Notes under the pieces: generated by a model
The model's input: only the letters and a program-made list of their open reading frames with translations
What the model was told of the DNA's origin: nothing
Database searches by the model: none
Shown: one piece after another, positions 7,741-15,940 of the stretch
How the letters are laid out: the number at the start of each line of letters is the position of its first letter
How positions within the stretch are numbered: the first letter of the stretch is position 1
Position numbers and translations under genes: made by a program
DNA from: Nocardia anaemiae NBRC 100462
Lineage (GTDB): Bacteria > Actinomycetota > Actinomycetes > Mycobacteriales > Mycobacteriaceae
Length of the DNA stretch: 64,000 bases
Direction of reading: 5' to 3'
NCBI RefSeq assembly: GCF_001612725.1
Contig: NZ_BDAZ01000008.1
Coordinates: forward strand, 388,804-452,803

Positions 7741-8193
7741 ATGACGACCACCCAGTCCGATCGCTCCGCCACGCCCGTCGTCGACACCGGCACCGCATTC
7801 GGTGCAAGGGTCGCCGAACGCCTGGAACGCGAGAATGTCATCTGGCTGACCACCGTCGGCCGCAGCGGGACACCACAGCCGAATCCGGTGTGGTTCCAAT
7901 GGCGCGACGGTGAATTCCTCATCTTCAGCCAGGCCGATAAGTCGAAGTTGCGCAATATCGCCCGCAACCCACGGGTATCGCTGCATCTCAACAGCACCGC
8001 GACCGGCGGCGACGTGGTGATTCTCACCGGCACCGCGCGAATCGATGAGGCCGGGCCCACATCGGCGGAAGTCGCCGCATTCACCGAGAAATACACCGAG
8101 GGGCTCGCCTCGATTTCGATGACCGAGGAACAGTTCCACGCCGAATACTCGGTCACGCTGCGCATCACACCGGATCGACTGCGCGGATTCTGA
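7741..8193 (+). CDS. PPOX-class pyridoxamine 5-prime-phosphate oxidase-fold protein (F420/FMN type)
   Basis: The 150-residue protein has the split-barrel flavin fold: WLTTVGRSGTPQPNPVWFQW near residue 35, then FSQADKSKLRNIARNPRVSLHLN, the conserved binding face of the Rv3369-like TIGR03667 subgroup. These actinobacterial enzymes bind F420, FMN or heme and reduce small substrates. The C-terminus FHAEYSVTLRITPDRLRGF matches the usual end. The first ATG at 7741 gives the family length, but its ribosome site is weak. It is followed by an unrelated pseudouridine synthase on the same strand. Confidence 0.85.
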   Translation: MTTTQSDRSATPVVDTGTAFGARVAERLERENVIWLTTVGRSGTPQPNPVWFQWRDGEFLIFSQADKSKLRNIARNPRVSLHLNSTATGGDVVILTGTARIDEAGPTSAEVAAFTEKYTEGLASISMTEEQFHAEYSVTLRITPDRLRGF

Positions 8194-8244
8194 GCCCGAC
8201 CCGGCCGTGAGCTGCGGATTCGTCGCCGACTAAGGTCATCGGTG

Positions 8245-9195
8245 ATGAGAAGGAGGCAGCAGCCGCCGTTGCCCAAGCGGCACGGCCTGGATCCGGCCCG
8301 GCTCCGCCTACCGGAGCAGGGTGATTGGGCGACCATTCGCGACCATCTGGTGGACCGGCTGCCTCGTGTCCCCGCCGCGCGGATCGATGAGCTGCTGGAC
8401 GCGGGCGGAATCGTCGACCTATCCGGTCCGATCGGGCCGGACGCGCCGTATGTGCCGGGCGGCGCGGTCTGGTTCCATCGCGACCTGCCCGACGAGACCG
8501 AAGTGCCGTTCGATATCCCGATCGTCCACCGTGACGACGATCTGCTCGTCGTCGACAAACCGCACTTCCTGGCGACGATTCCGCGCGGCCAGCACATTCT
8601 GCAGACGGCATTGGTGCGGCTACGTCGCGAACTGGACCTACCCGATCTGATTCCGGCGCACCGGCTCGACCGCGTCACGGCGGGACTGGTGCTTTTCGTG
8701 ATCAATCCGGCCCGGCGCGGGGCCTATCAGACCATGTTCCACAAGCGCACAGTGCGCAAGGAGTACCAGGCCATCGCCCCCTTCGATCCGAAGCTGACGC
8801 TGCCGCGGACGGTGCGCAGCCGGATCATCAAGGAAAAACAGGTACTCGCCGCACAGGAGGTCGCGGGGGAGCCGAATGCGGAGACCTGGATCGAATTGCT
8901 GGAGCAGCGCGACGGACTGGGTCGCTATCGGCTGCGGCCACTGACCGGTCGCACCCATCAACTGCGGTTACATATGAATGGGCTCGGCATTCCGATCCTC
9001 GGCGACGACTTCTATCCGGTACTCACCGACAAATCTGTGCACGACTTCACTCGGCCCTTGCAATTGCTGGCCGCATCACTCGAATTCACCGACCCGATCA
9101 GCGGCGTGCCGCGCCGGTTCGACAGCACTCGGACGCTGCAGGCATGGGCCGATCCGCACGGATGGCGGGGCGGCATTAACGCCTCCGGTGCGTAA
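8245..9195 (+). CDS. RluA-family pseudouridine synthase
   Basis: This 316-residue enzyme isomerises uridine to pseudouridine in rRNA or tRNA. The catalytic motif HRLDR is at residues 139-143 (Asp about 142), followed by TAGLVLF, and the late motif LTGRTHQLRLHMNGLGIPILGD is intact. The N-terminal part is short and basic, without a clear S4 domain. GTG at 8242 and ATG at 8245 are adjacent alternatives; ATG is taken. The stop is 19 bp before the CPBP gene, so the two may be co-transcribed. The RNA target is not determined. Confidence 0.9.
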   Translation: MRRRQQPPLPKRHGLDPARLRLPEQGDWATIRDHLVDRLPRVPAARIDELLDAGGIVDLSGPIGPDAPYVPGGAVWFHRDLPDETEVPFDIPIVHRDDDLLVVDKPHFLATIPRGQHILQTALVRLRRELDLPDLIPAHRLDRVTAGLVLFVINPARRGAYQTMFHKRTVRKEYQAIAPFDPKLTLPRTVRSRIIKEKQVLAAQEVAGEPNAETWIELLEQRDGLGRYRLRPLTGRTHQLRLHMNGLGIPILGDDFYPVLTDKSVHDFTRPLQLLAASLEFTDPISGVPRRFDSTRTLQAWADPHGWRGGINASGA

Positions 9196-9214
9196 CGCGA
9201 AACAGGGTACGACC

Positions 9215-10027
9215 ATGTTGATGACGCGAACCCCCGAAGCCGATCCCCGCGCGCCGGTTGCGGGCATCCGTACACTGGTCCGGGTGCTTCACCAGGACCT
9301 CGACGAAGCGGCACCGCCCCGCCACAAACTGCACGCCTATCTCGACGTGGCCGTTGTGGTGATCGTCCTGGCCTGCAGCAATCTGATCGCCCACTTCACC
9401 ACGGCGTGGGCGAGCATTCTCACCGTTCCGACCGCCGCCGTGGTCCTGCTCGCGCTTATGCGCCGACGCGGACTCGGCTGGTCCGAGCTCGGACTCTCGC
9501 CGCGACACTGGCGGCGCAGCACACTCTGGGCGGTCGGTGCGGTCGGCCTGGTGCTCGCGGTGGTCGCGATCGGGGCGCTGCTGCCGATCACCCGGCCGTT
9601 CTTCCTCGCCGACCGCTACGCCACCATCTCCGGCGCACTCATCGCCTCGATGATCGTCATTCCGCTGCAGACCGCGATTCCGGAAGAGTTGGCCTTCCGC
9701 GGTGTCCTGCACGGCACGCTCGACCGCGTCTATGGCGTCCGCGGCGTCTTCGCTGCGGGTTCGCTGCTCTTCGGCCTCTGGCATATCGCCTCTTCTCTCG
9801 GTCTGACCACCAGCAACCGCGGCCTGAGCGGCTTCGTCGGCGGCGGTCCGGCGGGACAGATCATCGGGATCCTGCTCGCCGTCCTCGCCACGGCCGCCGC
9901 GGGCGTTGTCTTCACCTGGCTGCGCCGCCGCAGCGGCAGCCTGCTGGCCCCCATCGCCCTGCACTGGTCGGTGAACGGCGCGGGTGCGTTGGCCGCCGCC
10001 CTCGTCTGGCACACCACCCTCACCTGA
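9215..10027 (+). CDS. CPBP-family intramembrane metalloprotease
   Basis: The 270-residue membrane protein has about six to eight hydrophobic segments and the ABI/CAAX signatures: EELAFRG (Glu157-Glu158 and Arg162), FGLWH (Phe186, His190) and the late HWSVNG motif. These residues form the glutamate metal site of Rce1-type proteases, which in bacteria process membrane or secreted peptides or serve in bacteriocin immunity. An ATG at 9221 is an alternative start. It lies just after the pseudouridine synthase. The substrate is unknown. Confidence 0.88.
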   Translation: MLMTRTPEADPRAPVAGIRTLVRVLHQDLDEAAPPRHKLHAYLDVAVVVIVLACSNLIAHFTTAWASILTVPTAAVVLLALMRRRGLGWSELGLSPRHWRRSTLWAVGAVGLVLAVVAIGALLPITRPFFLADRYATISGALIASMIVIPLQTAIPEELAFRGVLHGTLDRVYGVRGVFAAGSLLFGLWHIASSLGLTTSNRGLSGFVGGGPAGQIIGILLAVLATAAAGVVFTWLRRRSGSLLAPIALHWSVNGAGALAAALVWHTTLT

Positions 10028-10322
10028 CCTGAAATTCCGCGCAAGCCCACTGGTGCCGCGTCCAGATTGCTTGCTGCGCTTGCCGAGCGCAGTGATACGG
10101 CGGTCGAATCCGCTGCGGGTGACCACCATTCGACTACGTTCGCCGGAACCCCGGGCCCGAGCAGCGATACGGCACCGGCCTGCGATTCGCGCATTTGTTC
10201 GAGTTTTCGGGGTGCGGAGCATTGACCTCGGGCGGGTAGCGGTTTAATCTCGGTGCGATCACACATATGTTCGAGCATGTAGGTCTGCGTCGGTATGACA
10301 CCTGCTCCTGGGAAGGCTCGCG

Positions 10323-13103
10323 ATGCGCGACAAACAGTCGACCGGTAGGTCCGAGATTGCCGCACTGACCGAGCGGGTCGCGAACGCGCGGGGTCGGTTG
10401 CCGCTGCAGGATGACGCGGCGCTGGTGCAGGCGTTGTCGGATGCCGAGATCGATGCGGAACGCGAACTCGCGCAATGGGTTCGGGCGCAGCGGCGGGGGC
10501 AGCGCAAGCGAGCGGTCCAGGATGAACTCGCAGCCGAGAAGCGCAACCGGCGGACCATGTCCGCCATCCAGCGCGCCGATGACGCGGATGCGCGCTGGCA
10601 TCGGCGGGCGCTCGCGGCGCGGCGGCGAGTCTCGAATCAGGATGCGCGCCTTGCCCAGTTGTACCGCCGGGCCGAATGGTCCTCGCGTGCGTTGATCGCC
10701 GTCGTGGTGCTCGGCATGGTGTGGGCCGGGGTCAATGTGCAGCACAACCTGGTGCCCAGCGGGAATATGGCGGATCCGCTGTACTGGTTGAGCTACGGGA
10801 TCGAGGCGATGATCTCCATCCCGATCATCACCATCATGGTGGCCGCGACGACGGCCGCCCGCTGGGGCCGCGAACTCGACCGAGGCAAGGTCGTCTTCTT
10901 CGAGACCGCGTTGCTCGGCACGACCGTCGCCCTCAATGCGGGCCCACATCTGGCCGCCGGAGCCTTCGGCCAGGCCGCCGAATACGCGATCGCACCGGTC
11001 ATGGTCGGCGTCGTTATCTGGTTGCACGCCTGGGTTTCCGCGCGATACGCCCTGCTCATCGATGGTGTTCCGATCGTCGAGAACGAACCCGAACCGCCGC
11101 CCCGGCATCGAGTCACCACCGAACGCGGCGCGCCCATCGACACCTTCCACGACGACCCCATCGACCGTCGAGAGCTACTGGCGGCCAAGGGTTTCGACCC
11201 CATGCTCGACCAGGCCGGAGTCCGCTTCCCGGTCGACATGGATACCCACGTCGCCGAGGCGGCGATGCGCGCCGCGCAACCCGACGCGGTTCCGGTCTCG
11301 CGCCTCGACTGCACGGAAACCCTGGTGTATCACGCGCAGAGCACCCGCTCGACCAACGGCCGTCTCACCCAACCGATTCCGAGCGAGAACTACCGCTCTG
11401 CTCACACGACGCGTACCTCGGATCCGGTCCAGGACACCGCGACCACCTTTACCGGTGCACAGCCTGCCCATCCGTCGGCCACGAATACCGGCGGCGAGAA
11501 GGCCTTTCACGCCAACGACTTCGATCTCCGCACCGCGAGCGTCAGTGGGAGCACACCGCACGCCACCGCGCACCCGGGGGCCGCGATGGGCACTCGCGTC
11601 GGGCACGCACCGACTGCCACTAGTGGATTCGAGCCCGATACAGCAGCGACTGCTACCGACGATCGCACGACTTTTGCCACTACAGGCTTCGAGCCCCGTC
11701 CGGCAGCTCCGAGTGCCACCAACCCTGGCATCCGACACACGACCGACTCCGCGCCCCAGACCATGTCGATGACTGCCGATGCGCGCCCGACTCTCGCCAC
11801 TACCGGCCTCGACCCCCAGACCGGTAGCGATGAGCGCACAACTTTCGCTACCACAGGTGTCCAGCATCGGACGGAAGCGCCGAATGCCGCTGGTACTCGC
11901 GACGAGCACACGACAGTTGCCGCAACCGGATTCGCGCCGCACGACGCGTCAGTGACCGCCGCCGATGAGCCCACGGCTTTCACTGACACCGGCATCGCAC
12001 CACGGACGGCAGCGCCCAGTGCCGCCAGCACCCGCGACGAGCACACGATAGTTGCCGCAACCGGATTCGATGCACAGACCGCGGTGACTGGTGCCGACGA
12101 GCGTACGTCTGGTGCCGACATCGGTAGTTCGTCCGGGACTACTGCTTCCGCTCGCGACGGGGCCAGCGGCGAGCGCACGGCACCTGCGGCGGGCACCCCT
12201 TCCGCTGCGGGCGACGGTGCGACTTCTCCTGCCACACGCATTCGGAATGCAGCTGCAGCCGATGCCCGGAACGAGCGCACAACCGCCCTCGCAACTGATC
12301 CCACAACCGCAGCTTCCACTCGCGACGTGCGGTCCGCGCGCGATGTGGGTGCAACCTCCATTGTCGGAGCGGTCGAGAACGTTGGCACCCGCCCCGCAGC
12401 GCAGTCGCAGCTGAGCATCTTCGATACCGCGATCGTCGAAACAAGTAGCGGCACCGTCGACGCAACCGCAGACCAGGCCATGGCCGACACAAGTCGCGCT
12501 ACGGCGTCCCCCGCCGCGGCGGGCACCGCTACACCAGCTGACGTTCGCCACCCAGCGAATTCCGGCACCCGTACCGAAACCTCTTCGCGCACAAGCGCGG
12601 CAGCCGACGCGGCGCACGAAAGCTCACCCATCGAACCCCAGCGTGCTACCCGCGGTTCCGCGACACCGACTCCGGCCGAACAAGTCACCCGGGCAATGGA
12701 GGTGCACCGCACTTCGAGCACCGACAATTCCGCAACCGATCGCGTGGATCAGACCGCGGAATCCGAGGCCGAGATCGAGCAACTCGTTCCGGACGACGCG
12801 CCTCGTCGCACCACCAGCGAGGTGATCAGCGAAGTTGTGCAATCACTTTCGGCCGAGAACCTGCTGACCGAGAACCTCGGCTCCGAAAGCGATGATATCG
12901 AGGTCTGGTCGGTCGCCCGCGCAATCGCGGGCCGCGGCCTCTCGGTCATCCCGGTGGAGCAACTCGCCGAAATCCTCATGCTCGCCGACCAATCCTGGAC
13001 CCCCACCAGCATCGGCGCGGAGGTCGGCCTGTCCCGCACCGCCATCGCCCAGGTCCTGGAATTCGCCCGCCGAGTCCGCCGCCCCTACGCAATCAGCAGC
13101 TAG
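10323..13103 (+). CDS. DUF2637-like membrane protein with repetitive linker and C-terminal HTH
   Basis: The 926-residue product has four parts. Residues 1-115 are charged and probably coiled. Residues 120-240 hold about four membrane helices (near 123-139, 155-178, 190-206, 221-240) resembling DUF2637/SpdA-like proteins of actinomycete mobile elements. Residues about 370-830 are a Thr/Ala/Ser-rich disordered stretch with degenerate repeats of the type DERTTFATTGF and AAPSA. Residues 860-926 form a winged or helix-turn-helix module with QLAEILMLADQSWTPTSIGAEVGLSRTAIAQVLEFAR. The start has GGGAAGG upstream. A membrane-anchored DNA-binding protein is inferred. Family members are often about 300-500 residues, so the expansion is notable. 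No other conjugation gene is nearby. Confidence 0.7.
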   Translation: MRDKQSTGRSEIAALTERVANARGRLPLQDDAALVQALSDAEIDAERELAQWVRAQRRGQRKRAVQDELAAEKRNRRTMSAIQRADDADARWHRRALAARRRVSNQDARLAQLYRRAEWSSRALIAVVVLGMVWAGVNVQHNLVPSGNMADPLYWLSYGIEAMISIPIITIMVAATTAARWGRELDRGKVVFFETALLGTTVALNAGPHLAAGAFGQAAEYAIAPVMVGVVIWLHAWVSARYALLIDGVPIVENEPEPPPRHRVTTERGAPIDTFHDDPIDRRELLAAKGFDPMLDQAGVRFPVDMDTHVAEAAMRAAQPDAVPVSRLDCTETLVYHAQSTRSTNGRLTQPIPSENYRSAHTTRTSDPVQDTATTFTGAQPAHPSATNTGGEKAFHANDFDLRTASVSGSTPHATAHPGAAMGTRVGHAPTATSGFEPDTAATATDDRTTFATTGFEPRPAAPSATNPGIRHTTDSAPQTMSMTADARPTLATTGLDPQTGSDERTTFATTGVQHRTEAPNAAGTRDEHTTVAATGFAPHDASVTAADEPTAFTDTGIAPRTAAPSAASTRDEHTIVAATGFDAQTAVTGADERTSGADIGSSSGTTASARDGASGERTAPAAGTPSAAGDGATSPATRIRNAAAADARNERTTALATDPTTAASTRDVRSARDVGATSIVGAVENVGTRPAAQSQLSIFDTAIVETSSGTVDATADQAMADTSRATASPAAAGTATPADVRHPANSGTRTETSSRTSAAADAAHESSPIEPQRATRGSATPTPAEQVTRAMEVHRTSSTDNSATDRVDQTAESEAEIEQLVPDDAPRRTTSEVISEVVQSLSAENLLTENLGSESDDIEVWSVARAIAGRGLSVIPVEQLAEILMLADQSWTPTSIGAEVGLSRTAIAQVLEFARRVRRPYAISS
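11620..12130 (+). repeat. Degenerate in-frame repeats coding a Thr/Ala linker
   Basis: Within the DUF2637-like gene the phrase (D/A)ER-TTFATTGF followed by about 10-25 variable residues recurs seven or more times, interleaved with RDEH-T-VAATGF versions. Spacing is irregular, indicating an old, diverged minisatellite kept in frame. Arg/Asp/Glu residues punctuate an otherwise Thr/Ala/Ser-rich, probably disordered chain. Confidence 0.7.
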
Positions 13104-13164
13104 CCAAACCCTGCCGCTGCGGCCGCAAGCAGCGTCGCGGAAGCAGCAGCACGGCACGGCGGTC

Positions 13165-13269
13165 GGTGATCCCCGCTCACGCATATCCAGTGACTACCTC
13201 GCACAGGTTGCACCATGTGCGAGGTAGTCACTGGATATGCGGCGATGAGCATTGAGGACAACGAGAAAG
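13165..13269 (+). repeat. Hairpin-bearing dispersed repeat, copy 1
   Basis: This 105-bp element contains 25-bp perfect inverted arms (13181-13205 and 13216-13240, starting GCATATCCAGTGACTACCTC) around a ten-base centre; GGT/ACC in the centre can extend the stem. A second copy in the same orientation lies at 15753-15857. The rest of the 374-bp gap between the DUF2637-like gene and the MFS gene shows no coding sequence. Confidence 0.9.
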
Positions 13270-13477
13270 CAAGGCACGACACCGTCGACACAACTGCTGC
13301 GGACCGCACAATCCGCGGCTTTCTGGCCATCTCAGCGGAGTAGCTACCGAAATCATGGGCCGCGGTTCGAGCGGGCGTGCACCGGGTGCCTGTCGAGACG
13401 AAGTGCGGCAGCGGTCGTTGCCACCGTCTGTGGTTCTAGCAGGTCATCTAGGACCTCACTTACAGGCAGATCTGCCG

Positions 13478-14929
13478 TCAATCCTGTTGCGGAACCGGCC
13501 TATGTGATCGGGCCCGTCGCTCCAGTACTGCCATCGCGACGGTCGGCACGACGGCCAGGATGGCGGCGGCCAGGGCCCAGGTGAAGGTGGTTCCGAAGGC
13601 CGATGCTCGGTCGGCCTGCAGGTTGGCGTCGCGCAGGTGGTCATTGAGGACGACGACGAACAGTGCGGTGCCGATCGATCCGCCGATCCGCTGCATGATG
13701 TTCAGTTGTGGTGTGGCGTCGCTGATCTGGGCCGGTGTGAGTGTTCGCAGGGCGACGGTCATCGCGGGCATCACGGCCAAGCCGATTCCGGCTCCGCGCA
13801 CCGTCATCGCGAGACCGAGCAGCCAGTAAGGGGTGCTGTCGGTGAGGAGCATGAACGGTACGGTCGCCACCACGCCGATGACACTGCCGATGACGCAGAT
13901 TCGGCTACCGATCCTGTCGAAGATGCGTCCGGACAATCCCATCGCCACCGCGGCGCCGATGCCCTGCGGTGCCATCAGCATGCCGGTATGGGCCGCATCT
14001 TGGCCACGGACGATCTGAAAATACAAGGGCATCAGTACCATTCCGCCGAAGGTGGCCGCGCCGAAGATGAATGTGGTGACCGCGGCAGAACTGAACAGCG
14101 CGTTCCGGTAGAGCCGAATATCGAGCAGTGGGTGGGCGATTCGCGACGACCGAACGACGAAGGTCGCGATCGCGACGCTTCCGGCCAGCAGCGTAGCGAA
14201 GACGTGCGGTGACCAGAGCCCTCGTGGCCCGAGCTCGGCCAATCCGTAGGTGAGCCCGATCATTCCGAGCGAGGCCAGCGCGAGTCCGCGAATGTCGAGC
14301 CGCTCAGCGGAGAGGTTGTCGTCGTCGGTGGGTAGCAGGCGCGCGGCGAGAATCAGCCCGAGTATGCCCAGCGGCACATTGATCAGGAAGATCCACTGCC
14401 AACCGGCGGATTCGAGCAGCAGTCCGCCGATAGTCGGTCCAACCACCGGAGTCAAGACCATCGGAATCCCCACGGCTGCCATCACTTTCGCCAAGCCACG
14501 CTGACCGGCGGCCTTCACCAGGATGATCTGCCCGGCGGGCACCATGGCTCCGCCGCCGATCCCCTGCACGACCCGCGCCCCGATCAGCTGACCGATATCG
14601 CTGGCCAGGCCGCAGGCGATCGAGGCGAGGACGAACACCAGCAGCGAGGCGAAATAGAGCCGTTTGGCTCCCATCCGCCGTGCGGCCCAGCCCGTGACCG
14701 GTAGGACCGCGGCCTGCGTAAGCAGATAGACGGTCACGACCCACTGGGTGGTGTCGAGTGAGCCGCCCAATGTGGTGGACAGCGATTTCAGGGCGACATT
14801 GACGACGGTGGCGTCGAGGAAGGCGAGTATCGCGCCGATCAGCACGACTATGACGGCCTTGCGCGCCTGTGGGGTGAGGGTGAGTTCGGGCTGCGCGGTG
14901 CGGTTTTCGGAATCAGAGGATGCTGTCAC
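13478..14929 (-). CDS. MFS drug transporter, DHA2 family (EmrB/QacA type)
   Basis: The 483-residue protein has about 14 hydrophobic helices and DHA2 signatures: FLDATVVNVALKSL in helix 1 (motif D1), GWAARRMGAKRLY (motif A), GARVVQGIGGGAMVPAG (motif B), and GIPMVLTPVVGPTIGGLL (motif C). Such antiporters use proton motive force to export cationic or amphipathic drugs. It starts with GTG at 14929. It is divergent from a TetR gene, with a 16-bp palindrome between them, so ligand-released repression is the likely control. The pair is bracketed by the two copies of the 105-bp hairpin repeat. Confidence 0.9.
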   Translation of the reverse strand: MTASSDSENRTAQPELTLTPQARKAVIVVLIGAILAFLDATVVNVALKSLSTTLGGSLDTTQWVVTVYLLTQAAVLPVTGWAARRMGAKRLYFASLLVFVLASIACGLASDIGQLIGARVVQGIGGGAMVPAGQIILVKAAGQRGLAKVMAAVGIPMVLTPVVGPTIGGLLLESAGWQWIFLINVPLGILGLILAARLLPTDDDNLSAERLDIRGLALASLGMIGLTYGLAELGPRGLWSPHVFATLLAGSVAIATFVVRSSRIAHPLLDIRLYRNALFSSAAVTTFIFGAATFGGMVLMPLYFQIVRGQDAAHTGMLMAPQGIGAAVAMGLSGRIFDRIGSRICVIGSVIGVVATVPFMLLTDSTPYWLLGLAMTVRGAGIGLAVMPAMTVALRTLTPAQISDATPQLNIMQRIGGSIGTALFVVVLNDHLRDANLQADRASAFGTTFTWALAAAILAVVPTVAMAVLERRARSHRPVPQQD

Positions 14930-14960
14930 CCAGGAAGTGTCATCTCTATAGACAACTCTG

Positions 14961-14976
14961 TCAACCCACGGGTTGA
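14961..14976. promoter_or_regulatory. Candidate TetR operator between MFS and TetR genes
   Basis: TCAACCCACGGGTTGA is a perfect inverted repeat of 7-bp arms with a two-base centre, about 30 bp from the MFS start and 60 bp from the regulator start. It overlaps TTGACA on the minus strand (14964-14959), a possible -35 for the transporter. Confidence 0.6.
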
Positions 14977-15036
14977 TTAATGTGCCTGTCGGGTTAGCGA
15001 AGTCATCTGGCTAGGTGATTGGGTAGGGTTGGGCAC

Positions 15037-15705
15037 ATGACGGCGACATCCAGCCAGACCCCCGAGTCCCGCGCCGGCGGTGCGGTCCGTCGCCCGCGGC
15101 GCGCGCCGAATCCCGACGAGCGTCTCCGCGATGCCGACCGCACCCGGCAGGCGCTGCTGAGCGCCGCGCTGGACGAGTTCTCCGAGAAGGGTTTCGATCG
15201 TGCTCGCCTACAGGACATCGCGGCGCGGGCCGGGGTCAACAAGCAGCTGATCTCCTACTACTTCGGTGGCAAGGAGAACCTCTACCGCGAGATCCAGCGC
15301 GGCTGGCAGGAGCACGAGACCACCTTCGTCGATCCCGCGCTATCCCTCGAGGAAGTCGCCGACCGCTACCTGGCCGCGGGTTTGGCCGACCCCAGAGCCG
15401 CCCGGCTGATGGCCTGGCAGGGCCTCACCGCCGACGCCCACACCACCGACCTCACCGACGATTCGGTCGCCACCGACCTGGCCAACCTGTCGCGCGCCAA
15501 GGAACGCGGAGAAATCGCCGCCGAACTGGATCCGGCCTTCGTCCGCACCGCCCTCATGGCCATCGTCATGGCCCCCGCGGTGTTCCCGCACGCCGCAGTA
15601 GGCCCGACCGGACTGAAACCCGGCTCGAAGGAATTCGAGGACTACTACCGCGGTCAACTCCGGGCGCTCCTGCGCCGTCTGGGTGCGGATTCATCTCCAC
15701 GATGA
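15037..15705 (+). CDS. TetR-family transcriptional regulator
   Basis: The 222-residue protein has an N-terminal HTH after a basic, Pro/Arg-rich tail: LLSAALDEFSEKGFDRARLQDIAARAGVNKQLISYYFGGKENLYREI at about residues 40-88. The C-terminal helical domain (LADPRAARLMAWQGL) is the TetR_C ligand-binding type. It is divergent from the DHA2 efflux gene, which it probably represses through the palindrome at 14961-14976. ATG at 15037 is preferred over an upstream TTG. After the stop come the second hairpin repeat and a strong terminator. Confidence 0.9.
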   Translation: MTATSSQTPESRAGGAVRRPRRAPNPDERLRDADRTRQALLSAALDEFSEKGFDRARLQDIAARAGVNKQLISYYFGGKENLYREIQRGWQEHETTFVDPALSLEEVADRYLAAGLADPRAARLMAWQGLTADAHTTDLTDDSVATDLANLSRAKERGEIAAELDPAFVRTALMAIVMAPAVFPHAAVGPTGLKPGSKEFEDYYRGQLRALLRRLGADSSPR

Positions 15706-15752
15706 CGTCGGCGAATATGCCAGCCAGGCTTACTACCCGAGCGTGGCGTTCG

Positions 15753-15857
15753 GGTGATTCCCGCTCGCGCATATCCAGTGACTACCTCGCATAGGTTGCA
15801 CTATGTGCTAGGTAGTCACTGGGTATGCGGCAACGAGGGTTGAGGACGACGAGAAAG
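15753..15857 (+). repeat. Hairpin-bearing dispersed repeat, copy 2
   Basis: Same order and orientation as copy 1. The arms (15769-15793 and 15804-15828) differ from perfect pairing at three positions, two of which are G-T and would remain paired in RNA. Flanks GGTGAT...CGCTC and TGAGGAC.ACGAGAAAG are also shared. It abuts the terminator after the TetR gene. Confidence 0.9.
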
Positions 15858-15893
15858 GCCGTCCGACTCGGATGTTCCGAGTCGGACGGCCTT
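15855..15893. terminator. Bidirectional intrinsic terminator
   Basis: An 18-bp perfect stem AAGGCCGTCCGACTCGGA closes on a TGT loop between the converging TetR and MMPL genes. Short A/T runs at both ends allow use from either strand. Confidence 0.9.
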
Positions 15894-15940
15894 GTCACTG
15901 AGGGGCTGGACTTATCGGCGTTGCCCTGGAGCCGCTGTCT

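Noticed and set aside
10323..13103. The repeat-rich gene taken as part of an integrated conjugative element
   Set aside because: No integrase, relaxase, FtsK-like transfer gene, tRNA or att repeat is visible around it.
13165..13269. Hairpin repeat taken as an ordinary terminator
   Set aside because: It lacks a T-tract, shares 40 bp of flanks with the second copy, and copy 2 lies beside a separate strong terminator.
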